The translations under genes and the position numbers were made by a program. Below the pieces are notes generated by a model that was not told the origin of the DNA, did no database searches, and saw nothing but the letters and a program-made list of their open reading frames with translations. Below are positions 12,201 through 24,303 of a stretch of 64,000 nt of DNA, piece by piece; the first letter of the stretch is position 1, and the number at the start of each line of letters is the position of its first letter. The DNA is from Gnetum montanum (lineage: Eukaryota; Streptophyta; Gnetopsida; Gnetales; Gnetaceae). The stretch covers positions 66,034 to 130,033 of the forward strand of contig MNCI01006679.1 of the NCBI GenBank assembly GCA_015680685.1, written 5' to 3'.

Positions 12201-12508
12201 GTTGGATGAAGCTATTATAAACATAGAAAATTGTTTATATAAAGCAAAGTTGAGATGTTATTGAAAAGTCTTCCCACATTATGTTTGAAAGGAATTGTTA
12301 AGGATTTAGTGTTAAATTTCAACATCAACATGTATTAATTGTATTCACATATATAATTGTAATGCTTTACATAGTCATAACTAATGATATTATATGGTTA
12401 GTTAAGTAGAGGTATGTGTATCAATTAAAGTTTTGTCTTTTATGTTTTTTGCCTTAAAGGTAAGAAGGCATGGTAGTTTTATATACATAACACACACAAT
12501 TTTTATAA
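9261..12508 (+). mobile_element. Internal region of non-autonomous LTR element F
   Basis: About 3.2 kb between the two F LTRs. No protease, RT or integrase motif was found on either strand. Plus-strand coding-like pieces exist at 9821-10039, 10079-10297, 10468-10811 and about 10850-11180, the last with a DEMNKKLRDLEIQ coiled coil. Near 11473-11490 the sequence reads CFKC followed by Lys-rich codons, possibly the first half of a gag zinc knuckle. The simplest reading is a gag-like, RT-less element (LARD type) that depended on another element. None of the pieces can be named. Confidence 0.45.
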
Positions 12509-12903
12509 TGTGACGATCTTTGATACATAACTCATGAATGTTTACTATAGCCTTTATAGCTGTTCTTACCTTACATATACTAAGATCTCTATCTTAGTAT
12601 CTTTGTGTTCATAACTTGTCTTACTACATTAACCATCTAACTCTATAACCATCATTGTCTAAGTATATAATTGAATAATGTCATGATGTTTATACATTGT
12701 TATTTCAATCTGTTGCAGTTCCATTATTATGCATGTACTTATACCACTATTTATGGATTACTGTAAGTTACATTCTTTATGGTGTATTCTAATTGTCATT
12801 TATATAAACTTTTATAATTATTGTTTGCATGTTTATGCTACTTGTTGATATTCTATTAGTTGGACTTGGTTATCCTCATTCTAGGAACCTCAAATTCCTA
12901 AAA
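12509..12903 (+). mobile_element. 3' LTR of element F
   Basis: Homologous to 8924-9241 over its last 320 bp. The proposed start TGTGACGATC is chosen because it begins with TG, but no clear polypurine tract precedes it, so the left edge is uncertain. The right edge (ATTCCTAAAA against ATTCATAACA in the 5' LTR) is set by alignment. Confidence 0.6.
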
Positions 12904-13914
12904 AATTAAGATAGGAACTCTTCTCCAAAAGAGAATGATGTAGGAAGTCCCTAAATTTATTTGTAAATTATTATGAATCCATCATAAAAAGGTCTTTTGG
13001 ACTTAGGTTCTAGGGTAAATTTGAACTTACAATAAATGTATAAGGCTTAAAACTTGCCATCACTTGAAAAGTGAAACATCAAACTTGAACCTTCTAATTA
13101 GTTCATCTTTATCCTATTTAGGTAGGTGGAGGATTTTGTGACGATCATTAGTGGGTGATCTTACCTTTCAAGGTTTCTAGTCATCCATATAGGCGATAGT
13201 AAGGGAGAATTCTAATCATAATGGAAATGGCTTGGCTTACCATCATTGATGCTAAGCATAAAATTAGAGAGTTTTGTTTGGAGATATTGAAAAAAGATCA
13301 ATGTGGAATAATACAAAAGTAAAGAGTTCCATGCATTGATTATAGTGACATAGGGTACAATTGCTTGTAGAAAATCTAAAGCATCAAATAGGCCACCACT
13401 CTAGTATGCAATAAGTGTGCAAAACAAACATGTATACAATAGTGCCTATATGTAGTAGCCACAAAGTAAGAAGACATATAGTAGCTTATAATTGAAGAAG
13501 AGTGTAAGTTAAATATATACATGGAAATAATAGAGAAGCTGACAAGTGCTTAAGTAGATAAACAAAAATAAAATTGAGTGCCTCCAAAGCTAACTTTCCC
13601 AAGTAGGCCATTAGTAAGAAGAATATTGACCATGGAAAGTTAGAAATCCTAGAAACGATAGAGCCATAACACATTAAACTTAATACATTATCATATTTTA
13701 TTGAATATTTATTTTTGAATAATGGTAAACCAATAATTGTAAATGCTTGACTAACCAAGGAATAAAAGTAGAAAGTATTAGAAGTTGTTAAAAAATAGCC
13801 TTTTCTTAGTCACATGATGAAGTTATGGACATTAATTCATGCACATGTTAGCATTGTATCTATATAGATCTTGCCATAAAACCATGTCATTAATATTAAA
13901 TCCTAAACTTAAAT
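12904..13914. other. No gene recognised
   Basis: AT-rich sequence without a supported gene. A minus-strand ORF of 90 codons at 13486-13758 has no recognisable domain. The stretch precedes a plus-strand gypsy RT remnant and may hold its decayed gag/protease, but I could not identify those. Confidence 0.4.
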
Positions 13915-14640
13915 AAGTCATCAAGAAAGAGCTCAAAAAGATCCTAAAGATAGGATTCATCTACCTCATCACTAACAATGAGTGGATTAGCCTACTTGTA
14001 TTTGTTCTAAACTAGATTGAAAACAAAAGATCTACATCAATTTCAGGTTGTTAAATATGGTCACATGTAAAGATCATTTTCACTACTATTTGTTAACCAA
14101 TTTTTAGACATCATTGTGGGGCACAAGTACTATATTCTTATGGGTGTATATAATGGGTATAATCAAATATAGTTTCCTCTAGAAGACTAGGCTAATACCA
14201 CCTTCATGAGTTTCTAAGGAATGTTTACATATAATAAGATTTCCTTTGACCTTTGCAATGCTCTTATAACTTCCAATGCCTCATTCTTAGCATTTTTCAA
14301 AAGCATAATAATAATGATGTAAAATTCTTCATGGATGACTTCTCCACCCATGGTTTAGATTTTAAGCAAGCCTTGGACCACCTAGAGTAGGTACTAAAAT
14401 TATGTATAAAGACTAATCTTAAGTTTAATTGGTAAAAGAGTCCTTTGATGGTATAGGAAGAATTTTTCTTAAGTATCACCTCTTAAAAAATGGAATTGAG
14501 ATATATTTAGAAAAGATAAGGATCATTCAATGAATAACTTAGAGGTTGAAAATATTCAAAGATGTCAGATCATTTCTTGGACACATTACAATATAGAATT
14601 AGAAGAACATGCAAATATTTAGGTATTTTTGTTAGTTGAA
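13915..14640 (+). pseudogene. Ty3/gypsy reverse transcriptase remnant (element G)
   Basis: Plus-strand RT with many frame changes. In order: KKELKKILKIGFIYLI and NEWISLLVFV (fingers), then FLDIIVGHKYY, MGVYNGYNQI and FPLEDQAN-like codons, TTFMSFWGMF-like codons, FDLCNA, then the catalytic box FFMDDFSTHG with FMDD at 14328-14339. A KIFKDVRSFLGH segment near 14560 is the usual connection block. The wording fits Ty3/gypsy RT of the Athila/Tat neighbourhood (YMDDFS-H type). No RNase H or integrase can be followed downstream, and no LTRs could be assigned. Confidence 0.75.
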
Positions 14641-15496
14641 TGTAACAAAGAATGACTAGATTTTAACTATAGTGCTATCGTCAATGAAAAGAAGGTATTA
14701 ATGCTTCAATTTAAGAGGTTCTTCAATATTGAAACCTTTTTTGAAAGGCATTGTTGGGTCTCATTTCTATGTATTCATGGGATCATCTACCCTCATTTTG
14801 TAAGGCTATTCTATTTGGAGGTTATAAGTAATATCAAGTTGAATACATTTATGCTAGGACACAAAATTAATATAACTACTTAGAGAATTAAAGAACAACT
14901 CATAATGGTAGGTGAAGATCTTTATAGATTTTTGAAAATTACTAGTGCTTTAAGGGTTTGGTTGATAAACACCCTATGATAAAGCTCCTATGTAGAAGAG
15001 ACTTCACAATGTGAAAGGCAAGGACTTGAAGTTGGAGTAGAGGTTACTGGCTCATATTTTAAGCACAAATTTTAACCCTGTAAGTGGACACTTTGATGAG
15101 GTTCCAAATACAGTGTTGTATGTGATGTATTGTTTAGAAAAGAAGAAGAAACTGAATGGTTTGTAAAATATTTTATAAATCATGCTATAGAATATGGGTA
15201 TTTGAGCTTGCCCTTTGGGATTTTAATCATAACATTAATCATGGGGGAAATTGTACCCATTATAGTAAATAAGATTGAAGGCCTCAAATCTCAATGTTAT
15301 AATGGTACAACTCATTAGTGCATAAACCTTTAGGCCACTAAAGAACATGTTCTACCTTCAACAAACCAAGAAAGAAAAGAATGAAATCTCAAAGAGCTAG
15401 ATGATGGAAAGGATTATCCATAATGTAAATGCTATGAAGAACATGAACACTCAATACCTTTACAAATAGAAGCACCTTATATATATAAAAAAGGAA
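14641..15496. other. Unassigned, possibly decayed retroelement
   Basis: Contains short plus-strand ORFs at 14701-14883 and 15130-15318 without recognisable domains. It follows the element G RT, so degraded pol sequence is possible. Confidence 0.3.
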
Positions 15497-15693
15497 AATG
15501 GATCCCTTGATGATTTTGATTACAATGTTAGCATTGAGGTTCCTTCAAACATTAAGAAGTCTAAAAATGAACATGAGACTACTATTGTAGCTCCTTTAAA
15601 TAGTTTAGATGAGAAAGAACAAGCTAGTCCTAGTGGTGTCATAGGATCTGATTTAGAGGATAGTGATTTAGATGTGAAGGAGGAGAAAGATTG
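15497..15693 (+). pseudogene. Acidic C-terminal coding fragment
   Basis: About 65 codons open to a TGA, with strongly acidic composition: SIEVPSNIKKSKNEHE near the start and GSDLEDSDLDVKEEKD at the end. The open frame continues poorly upstream, so only the C-terminus is visible. It lies about 930 bp before a polypurine tract and LTR. This position recalls the extra (env-like) ORF between pol and the 3' LTR of SIRE-type copia elements, but there is no domain evidence for that. Confidence 0.35.
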
Positions 15694-16613
15694 AGTACTC
15701 CTTATGTATTTTGTGTTCTTTTTTATTACTTGTTTTTTTATGTCTTTTATCATGTTGTATTTTCTTATGATTTGGTTAGTCTAGTGTTTGTTATTTTTGT
15801 TTATGCTTTGAGCATTTTTTCATAGGATAAAACTCTTTAAATTACAAAAATGCTAAATTTATTTTAGTTTGAACATAATATTATAGACATATCATGGTTA
15901 TGCTTATTTTTAGTTTATCATCTGCATTCTTATTTTTTTTGATTTGATTATATTTTATAGTTGATATGATGTTTTATACATATATCTCTCATTATACATG
16001 GTATAGGCTTTGTTAGTTGATATCTTAACATACTTATTTTTGGTTATAGGCTTGCTTAAAATGCTATATTTTATAGTTATTTTAATGATATCTTTGTAGG
16101 TGTCTAGCTAATATAATGGTATTAATACTAAAACATGATCATTTTTTATTTATACTCATATCTACAGGATCTTATGGATGGATATTCTCTAGTCCATTGA
16201 ACTATTTTTGAGAATAACTTACTTTATGCATGTGTTACATTAAATTAAATTAAATTTGCTTATATTGTATCATCTGTAAAGTATTTTCAATTTTTGGGAT
16301 ATTGATGTGTGAGCTTTATTCCTTTGGTTTTAGCATATAGTTTTAGGTTAATAACAATTTTAGGTCCTATCCCTTTGATCATTCAACTTACCCCTCTTTA
16401 ATACCACTCTTGTGCCTTGAATGCTCCATTTTCTTTTTGCATATGAAAAATAAGGGGAACTCATGAGCTGAGTGGAAATATGATAATTTTCAAGAATTAT
16501 CCATTTATATTTATTTTTTGATTATTACTAGGTGTGTTTGAAGTATTTGTCCATCTTTTAAAAGAGATATTTTATTTTTTGGTCTCAATGATTTTGGTTA
16601 TTTTACCATGTTC
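15694..16613. other. AT-rich 3' internal region before PPT
   Basis: No supported gene. Sequence of a retroelement 3' untranslated region character, leading to the polypurine tract at 16618. Confidence 0.4.
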
Positions 16614-16617
16614 AAAT

Positions 16618-16626
16618 AGGGGGAGA
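16618..16626 (+). promoter_or_regulatory. Polypurine tract
   Basis: AGGGGGAGA directly before TTGTTTAATC. A run of this form before the 3' LTR is typical of copia elements, where it primes plus-strand DNA synthesis. Confidence 0.75.
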
Positions 16627-16627
16627 T

Positions 16628-17262
16628 TGTTTAATCAAATGAATGTATCAATAATTTTAAAAGAAAAAAATTAATTTAACATTAATTTTATCAATTGTAA
16701 GGTTGACCAACTTGGCAAAAGGGTGATCCACCTAGAGAGAAGTTCTAAAGTTAAAAGCATTACTTTAAAGTTTGACCCATCTAGAAACATTTGATGGACC
16801 AAAATGGTAAAGAAATTCAAATATAGGAAAATGTAGCAATTTAAAGGTCAAAAAATCCATGATAAGGTTAACTAAGTTAAGGTTAGAGAAATATTAGTGC
16901 TAAAAATATGATTTTTAGATTGACTAACCCCTTGATAGGTCAACCTACTTGAAAGAAGCTAAACCAAAAACTTTCCTATATCTAGATGACCAAGTTCAAG
17001 TAGGATGACTGAGTTGAGAGTTTTTGGTCTATAGGAATGGTTGAAAGTAGACCTTCCTTAATATAGGTTGACCTATAGGTTAGTTAAATTCATTAACATC
17101 TTCAAAGGTTACCTATATCGAGTGCCATCATAAAAAAAGTAAAAAGGTACAAAAAATATACCTTGAACATTGTGAGATAAGAAAATAATTAAGAGACCTC
17201 CATTATCATTTTTATATTATGGTTGAAAAATTTCTTTGTGGATGATGATAGCTTTTTAGACA
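16628..17262 (+). mobile_element. Copia-type LTR flanked by PPT and PBS
   Basis: 635 bp starting TGTTTAATC and ending TTAGACA. It is preceded by a polypurine tract (16618-16626) and followed after one base by a PBS-like TGGTATCAAGATGGAG (17264-17279). Because both signals are present, the LTR serves as 3' LTR of the sequence to its left and 5' LTR of the sequence to its right. A tandem copia array or a recombinant product is the likely explanation. No second copy was found in the window, so the boundaries rest on the signals alone. Confidence 0.6.
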
Positions 17263-17263
17263 T

Positions 17264-17279
17264 TGGTATCAAGATGGAG
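17264..17279 (+). promoter_or_regulatory. Primer-binding site
   Basis: TGGTATCAAGATGGAG, an initiator Met tRNA-like site just inside the LTR end at 17262. The match is good for the first eight bases only. Confidence 0.55.
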
Positions 17280-17384
17280 ATTGATCATTAGCTCAAGATT
17301 AGTATCTTAGTAGTAGCAAGTAATATTGAAGCAAGTTTGGGAAAGAAAAAAGAGTAAGAAAGAAAGAAAAATCAAAATATCCCA

Positions 17385-17681
17385 TTGTATCTTTGTCCCT
17401 TGATATCTCTATATACGTTTCATGTTCTTGCTTGTATTGGATGCAATGTGAGCTATTTGGAGATCATCATGCATCATCATAAAGTTTCTTTGAGCTTTAA
17501 GTTTGGGTTTGAGGATTTCATAATAGAAAATCCTATTTGTAAGAAAGGGGGATTGGAATCCTTAAAACCAATACTATTCTTTAAGGATTTGAAGAAGATA
17601 GAAGGAAACCTAGGAAAAGAAAAGATTTGGATAGACCTTGTAGAGTGGACTAAGCCCCAATCAAATCATTATAAATATTAG
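17385..17681 (+). CDS. Unknown 98-codon ORF
   Basis: Opens at ATG 17385 and reads to TAG. The product has a hydrophobic start and a mixed body (SLSFKFGFEDFIIEN, then ILFFKDLKKIEGNLGKEKIW). I recognise no domain. It lies in the leader or start of the internal region after the LTR/PBS at 17262-17279, where a gag would be expected, but it has no gag motif. It may be chance. Confidence 0.25.
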   Translation: MYLCPLISLYTFHVLACIGCNVSYLEIIMHHHKVSLSFKFGFEDFIIENPICKKGGLESLKPILFFKDLKKIEGNLGKEKIWIDLVEWTKPQSNHYKY

Positions 17682-17816
17682 TGTGCTCTCTCCATTTTTT
17701 TATTTCTTGCATTTCATTTTTGCTTTAAGATTAGCTTCATTTTACTCTAATTTTATTTAAATGAGTTCCAATTTTATTTTGGTGATGGAATTATTGTTAG
17801 TAGTTTAAAGTTTTTG

Positions 17817-19765
17817 AGAAGTCTTATTTATCCCTACTTTTTAATCCATAAGTTTTTAAATGATAAAGCCTATCAAGAATTGGATATCAAGGATCATAAA
17901 ATTATAGAGTCTCTTGATGTATTATTTAATAAATTATTTTACAATTCAGATGATAACATGAGACAAAATTTTGCGGATATTATTGGGTCATCCCAAGTAA
18001 ACCAAAAATTGACTAACATCCTTTTGTGATCTTGTATGAAGATGATGATATAAAAGTTGGTATGAATGAAATTTCTAATCCCAAAAATGTTTTTGTACAT
18101 CAATAAGCATAACGGTTTAAAAATTATTGAAGAGATTTAAGACAAAAAGAGTTAGAGCATGCCAAATAAATGTCATTGAAAAGACTTAGAAGTGGGAAAA
18201 TGTTTATTGTAGAAGATCATTCTAATTTTATTGATTCAAAAATGATATTTGAAGCAAATGAACCAATGAGTATGTAGAAGGTAATGTAAAATAAAGAGTG
18301 GTATGATGAAATGAAGGCTGAATATAATATGTTAATGAAAAATAACATGTGGGAACTAATAAAGAGTTTACCACAAATGAAAATATTAACAAGTAAATTG
18401 GTTTTTTTTTAGCAAAAGAAAGGCTATTAATATTATGGACAAATATAAACCTTGATTGGTTATGAGAGGTTTTTCAGAAATAAACGATATTGATTATAAG
18501 GAAATCTTTGCCCCCATGGAAAAAAATAAACGCTATGGTGTATCATATCCTTAGTAGCTTCCTATGGTTAGAAACTATTCTATCTTGATGTTAAATATGA
18601 TTTCTTAAATGGGGATTTGTAAAAATAAATATTTATGTATTAAGCAAAATGATTTGTAGATTCTAAGTTTTCTAATAATGTTTGTATACTAAAAAATTCC
18701 CTATATGGGTTAAGACAAGATTCTTAAAAATGGTATATAAAATTTGATGAGTGAATTTGGATTCAAACAATATTCTATAGATGTTAATCTTTATGTTATA
18801 AAAATAAAAGATTCATAAAGGATAGTATTAATGTTATTATGTGTTGATGATATTGCACTCATTGGAGAGAATGTTGAATTAATTAATCAAGTTAAAAATT
18901 AGTTGAAAATAAAATTTGAAATGTTAGACCTAGGCCTTCTGAGTTACTTTCTTGGCCTTAAAATTCATAATTGATTGAACTACATACTAATGACTCAAAG
19001 AAAATATGTTTTGTATCTATTGAAAGAATATTTTATGATGGATTATGAGCCAAGGTTAAATCCGTTAGACTCAAAAAGTACATCACAAATAGTTTCTTCT
19101 GAGCCCATTCCTAATCTCATGGTCTATCAAAAGTTGGTTAGAAAGTTAATCTATTTGATGAATACATGGATGAATATTACTTATTCAATGAAGTTGTTGT
19201 CAAGATTTAACTCTTGCCATGGGTATATAAAGGTACTTAAAGGATAAAAATGAATAAAGAGTAAATTTTGGTTATCCTTCAAAGGTTGATTTAAAAATTC
19301 ATATAGATGTAGACTATGGAGGTGATCCATGTTCACAATGCTTGACTACTAGTTTTCTTATCAAACATAGTGGAAAGAAAATCTCCTTATGGTTAACCAA
19401 ACAAATGGTAGTTTTACTATCTTAAATAGAATCAGAATACAAAGTTGTATTAAATATTGTTCCTAAATTAAAGTAGGTTGATCAACTATTCAAAGAACTT
19501 AAAGAATATGTATTCTTTTTAATTGCAAAATTTTATGATAATTAAATTGAAATAAAGTTAATTAAGAATATAGCTTTTCATGAGAGGATAAAACATAGTG
19601 AAATTGTAGTGTATTACATTTATCATGATTTTGTTGAAGGATTTATTTCTTCAATATATATCAACAAAAATGATCAACTTGTTGATGGTTTCACTAAATC
19701 ATTAAGTGTTAAAAATTTCAAAAAATTTGGAAATGGATTAAACTTACAATGTTTTAAATAAAACT
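17817..19765 (+). pseudogene. Ty1/copia integrase C-end, RT and RNase H, broken (element I)
   Basis: A copia polyprotein truncated at its 5' end. It enters at the integrase C-terminal region (KAYQELDIKDHKIIESLDVL, the copia GYR-DP/SRDV block) with 71 open codons to 18029. After a linker the RT begins with EWYDEMKAEYNMLMKNNMWEL, then GFSEINDIDYKEIFAP, YLDVK, the SLYGL-RQ block, and the catalytic box CVDDIALIGE (CVDD at 18840-18851; YVDD in intact relatives). DLGLLSYFLGLKI and MTQRKYVLYLLKEYFM follow. RNase H shows IDVDYGGDP, SGKKISLWLTKQ, IESEYKVV and VDGFTKSLS. Gag, protease and the integrase core are absent. Many stops. Confidence 0.85.
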
Positions 19766-19779
19766 TATGCTTCATTTAA

Positions 19780-19789
19780 TGGAGGGTAT
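19780..19789 (+). promoter_or_regulatory. Polypurine tract of element I
   Basis: TGGAGGGTAT just after the end of RNase H coding sequence, directly preceding the proposed 3' LTR start TGAAGATAG. Position and sequence are typical of plant copia elements. Confidence 0.65.
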
Positions 19790-20654
19790 TGAAGATAGTT
19801 AAATTCTTTACTTTTTTTTTTTGGTTAAGTTTGATTATGATATCTTTCTTAGTTATGACCATAAGTAATATGTTACATTGTCATAGTATTCTTATAGTAA
19901 CACCATCACAATGTTATGATTAAACATTCTATTTTTTATCTTAAATAATGTTAACTAAGTTATGTTATTTAATGTTTAGTATGGTTGTGACATTTTAAGC
20001 TTCGAATGCATCATTTTGTGTACCTTAAATAGCCACTAAATTTTACATTTTATTATTATTAGACTGTTAAATTTCTTTCCTATCTTATCTAGCTGAAAGG
20101 TTACTTACTACAGATCCAAAAATTAACATGAACTAGTTTCATTATGTCACTAGAAAGACATGTTAACCAATGGACAAGGTCCACAACATAAACATTAATA
20201 ATTAATTAATTATTTCTAATGACTCTAATTAATAATTCATAATATTTTCTTGTTTTTTGGCTTTGTTTTCAATATGGAAGTTATTTGATCTCTTGGTGGT
20301 GGGCTTTGGATGAGATAATGCAATGTCATTGCAAGAGATATGGAGTTGGTTTGGGCTCCTAATGGATAGATATGAATGATTATTTTAATCAAAATTTACA
20401 CAATGTCATTTTGGTGGTGGGCTATGATGTCATTCTTATAAATTAGTATATATAGACATGTACCCCTTAGAGTTTTTCATATTTCTTTCAAACGAGAAGG
20501 AATTTTTTGTTATTTCCAAAGCATAGAGCCTTCCAAATATCATAACTTCTAGACCCTAAGCCTTGTTAGTGTAATTATACAATCCTTAAGCTCATGTAGT
20601 TGAGCTCTTTATTGTGGAAAATTTGAGGAGTGGATTTTAAAAAACTTTCTAACA
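19790..20654 (+). mobile_element. 3' LTR of copia element I
   Basis: Starts TGAAGATAGTT after the PPT. The end is placed at TTCTAACA (20654) as a plausible CA terminus; no 5' LTR remains for comparison. A TATA box (TATATATAG) lies at 20448-20456, which supports promoter content typical of an LTR. Confidence 0.5.
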
Positions 20655-20879
20655 TCCATTTTTGAGCTCACTAAGAATATTAATAATTAAAATAATAAAT
20701 TTTAATTAATAATTTAATAAATTAGTTACCTTAGAACCCTAGGAATGATATTTCATAATCACCTAATGTTACTAATGTTGTAATTTTGAATTTTTAATTC
20801 ATGCTAAGGATCAAAATCATAATGGCAATGTTAAAATACTAATGATTAATCCTTGGCGATTATAAATGACACTTAGATA
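20655..20879. other. AT-rich spacer
   Basis: Nothing recognised. Confidence 0.3.
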
Positions 20880-23420
20880 AATTCTTGAAGTAGAAGACCC
20901 CTGATAGCCCAAGAAGGAAAGGCAACATGAAGAATGTGGTAGATGTAGGGAATGAGGACGAGGATGAGAACAACCACAACGATTCCATGCAAAAGAACAA
21001 GATCAGGAAGTAAATTAACTCATGCCACAAGTACAAAAATTATAGCAATTTGCATAGGCAAAAGAAGTAGTACCACCTACTCCAAAAGTAGGCAAGTAAA
21101 TCACACTTTTCATTGCATGTGTTGAGACTATTAGTGATAAGTCCGTCATGAATAATGTAATTATAGATCTCAATCTCTAGGCCATTTCTAGAGATTTCAC
21201 CATAGGAGGTATGTGAGGAGCTTCATGATTTTCATCTTTAACCAATTATACTAACCAATAGAAAATAATGTCTAGGTAAAATGTACAAATTCTAGCAAAA
21301 TATGTAGGAAGATGCCTCAATTATAGTTAAGGGAATCTCAATGTCTTATGATTTTGAAGTCATTATTATAGTGTTGATGTTGCCTAACATAGGTACAACA
21401 ACTATTATGATCTTCACTTAGTTTGATCATAATACCAAATGTCTATAATCAAAGAGAGCCTATAGAGATAAGAAGAAATAGTGTGGAGCCCTATTAGTAG
21501 TTGAGGAAATTTACTTCAAGATATGGATCTACCACATCTATCCCATCAATCTCCTAAATAAAATATCAACCTATGTAGCAAAAGGAAGTATCATACTAAG
21601 TGGAAAGCATCCAGTCAGGATAGTTCATCTATTTTTCTTGGAGTTCAAAAGACAATTTAAGGAGAAGCAAACCTATAGGCTAATACTTTCATTTTCATGT
21701 CTCATCAAGAAGCTTTGCAAGTAAGCTAGGATATTAGGATACATAAATAATATGGTTATGAGGGCTTCTAATATAGCATTTACTAGAATAATGAAGCATG
21801 TAATAACAAAGGTGGATCAAGAATAACCACCTACCAGCACTAACATCCCACAACACATACCTATGGTAGAAAGAGTTGATGTTAGACTGAGCACTTATGT
21901 TTCTATAGAACATGTTAGGGTCTGCTATCTAGCAATGAGCCATCTATAAGAAATGTTATAGATTATAAGCTAGAGGGTTGTATACATTCAAAAATTCTTG
22001 ATCACATTCTTTGATGAATCTAAAATCTCTAAGGACTTAGTATCAGGAAGAATTTTGATGTAACTTACAAGTAATGAGTAGACCACATGGATTTCTTGAA
22101 ATGCAATTACATTCTAGGTTATCCTTACATCTAGTGATTAGATCATAATCTTAATTATGTGCCACAAAGGCTAGGTAGATGTTGCTAAAATGTTATAGAA
22201 TATGTAAGCACTTTTTCTGAATGTTCTTGTGGTTTTCATTCCTAAATTTGCCAATGCCTAAGATGTTTAGGAGGTTGAAAGTGTTTGAGGAGTTGGTGGC
22301 TTAATTAGCATAGTAGTGTGCAAGGATGCCCTTGACTAATTGATCTAGAATGGCCAAATTATTAATGACATTTTCAAGATCCCTGATAATATTATGGTGG
22401 TCCAGTCTAACCAATCTCAATAAACAAGAAGTTGGTGCTCACTAAGACCCAACTAGAGCATGTAGAATTAAAAGTTCAATAGTTGCAAAATGAGGTAGTC
22501 TAAATTTGTGCTCAGATATAGGATCTAATTAGGTTTATGAGACTAAAATTACTTAATGACTTTAGAACTAAGGAATTTCATCACTTAATCACCAAGAAAC
22601 ACTAATTAGAAATGGAATGATAGAAGGACACATGAGATGCATTTATCACTGATGGTAAGGCTTATGTCTTACAAAAGAACATCATGTTGGGGCATGAGAA
22701 TAAGGAATAGACAACAGAGAACTAGAGCTTGACATAATTAGCATAGGAGAAGGAACAACTTAAAACTTAACCAAGTTACCTTTGAGAGAAATTTATTAAG
22801 GTAAATGCAAAAATTAAGAGGTTAGCAAGGAAAAATTGGAACTTATTAATGGTAAATATTTATGCATTATATCAAAGGTATACAACTAAAATTGGGACCT
22901 AGAAAGACAAGGTTACGAAGTAGGATATGTTTAAAAGACATTATAGAAAATAAGTAGGCCTCTAAAAGAAGATTAGTGAGAAGGAAATCAAAGAAGACGA
23001 GTCCCAAATCAATGCTACTTTACAATAAACTATAGATGCCACTTAGAAAAGTATTTTGGATGAAATCTTGATATTTCACTAGGTGGAGATTAAAACCAAG
23101 GATTTGCAGATAGCATAACTAACCTAGCATATGGAACTTTTTAGCCTCTGCTATGAAATTCTCACCATGTAAATAATTGACTATCCTAGAAATGAAATGG
23201 AGAAACAAGTTGGAGAAACATTTTCATTGTTTGATGATGAGAAAAAATTGCATGATGAGATAAAGAGAAAGCTTCAAATAGTAAAGACAAAGCTAGAAGT
23301 TCTCTAGTCACAATACACCATACAACATTATGTTGTGGATAACCTAGAAAAAAGATTAGTAAATTAATAGAAGCTACATAAAAAGTAGAAGTATTCAACT
23401 ATTTTTTTTCCTAGATTTCA
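20880..23420 (+). pseudogene. Large coiled-coil pseudogene, unidentified
   Basis: A long plus-strand region in which coding sense can be followed through many stops. The first part (20950-22400) has pieces such as VMNNVIIDLNL, YHIYPINLLNKISTYVAKG and RIVHLFFLEFKRQFKEKQT followed by a hydrophobic CLIKKLC. From 22435 to about 23400 one single frame can be read for some 320 codons with about 25 stops and almost no frameshifts. It is rich in Lys, Glu, Leu and Gln, ending EMEKQVGETFSLFDDEKKLH and KRKLQIVKTKLEVL, a clear coiled coil. The first part recalls the extra ORFs (putative plant transposon protein, Transposase_32-like) of plant gypsy elements. It lies left of element A1. No ordinary gag-pol motif was found. 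Confidence 0.45.
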
Positions 23421-24303
23421 TAAGTAAGCAATATGTTTTAAAGTCTATCATGACCAAGGAAGATTCCAATAACTGCCAATTTAGCCAATCTAGCTTGAAC
23501 CATAGATGATTGAAAAAAAATATTGAAAAAGTATCAAGTCATACTAAATTATCTCTATTAGCACATTTAAACCATTCCATGAAGTAGACTTTATGATGTT
23601 ATGGTGCTTTAAGAGGAGATATACATTTTCTTTTAAAAAAATGGTAGCCTGGAAGGCCTGCATTACAGCAATTATATCATTGAGAAATTATTTGAAAGTT
23701 TGACATTAAGAACTTTGAAAGAAGTATTGATTGGGAACCCATATGCTCAAAATGTCTTTAAAAAATTTGGTGGTCTAATTGTCTTGATAGTATTGAATTT
23801 CGTGATTTGAAGATAACACAGAAAAGAACACTTCTATCTAATAAATCTCATGATTAAGAAATAAGCTTTATTAGGAGAAGCTTTGAGGAGTTTTTAAGGG
23901 AGGAAATATATAATAACACAAACTATTTGATTTTAGTATTTGACAATGGGACTATTAAAATGTTCTCTTTGGTAATAAAATGGGCTGTATTTATTCTCCC
24001 TAGTTTTGATTCTTCATATTAACAATCATATGGTGATATTTAGCATGGAAAATAAACATATGATTTTGGTATTGAGACTAACTATCAATTGTAGATCATT
24101 TTTCTTGTAGCTCAGGAGAAATGGTTTTGCACCTTCTTAAAATTCATTAAGTTGGAGCTTTTACATGGCTCAAGTTCAACATATTCAAATTATGTTGGAG
24201 AAGCCTCCATGTGGGTTCAACTATGGCACTAGGTATATATTAATTCTCCTCCTTAATGATGTTTTTGGGGGTTCTAAGTGCCATTGTTTTCCAGCTTCTG
24301 GTG
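23421..24303 (+). pseudogene. Pre-insertion locus with coding-like fragments
   Basis: Left flank of element A1. At about 23655-23820 the plus strand reads HYSNYIIEKLFESLTLRTLK then EVLIGNPYAQNVFKKFGG. The last codons before the LTR (24260-24303) read MFLGVLSAIVFQLLV, strongly hydrophobic. Removing A1 and one copy of TGGTG joins this frame to FHLPLVIYVVRNHVKTLTKE and a stop at 45806. The product would end with a membrane segment and a basic tail. I cannot name the gene; it may be a host gene remnant or part of an older element. Confidence 0.35.

Noticed and set aside
13486-13758. Minus-strand hydrophobic ORF of 90 codons
   Set aside because: AT-rich antisense shadow without domain or supporting signals.
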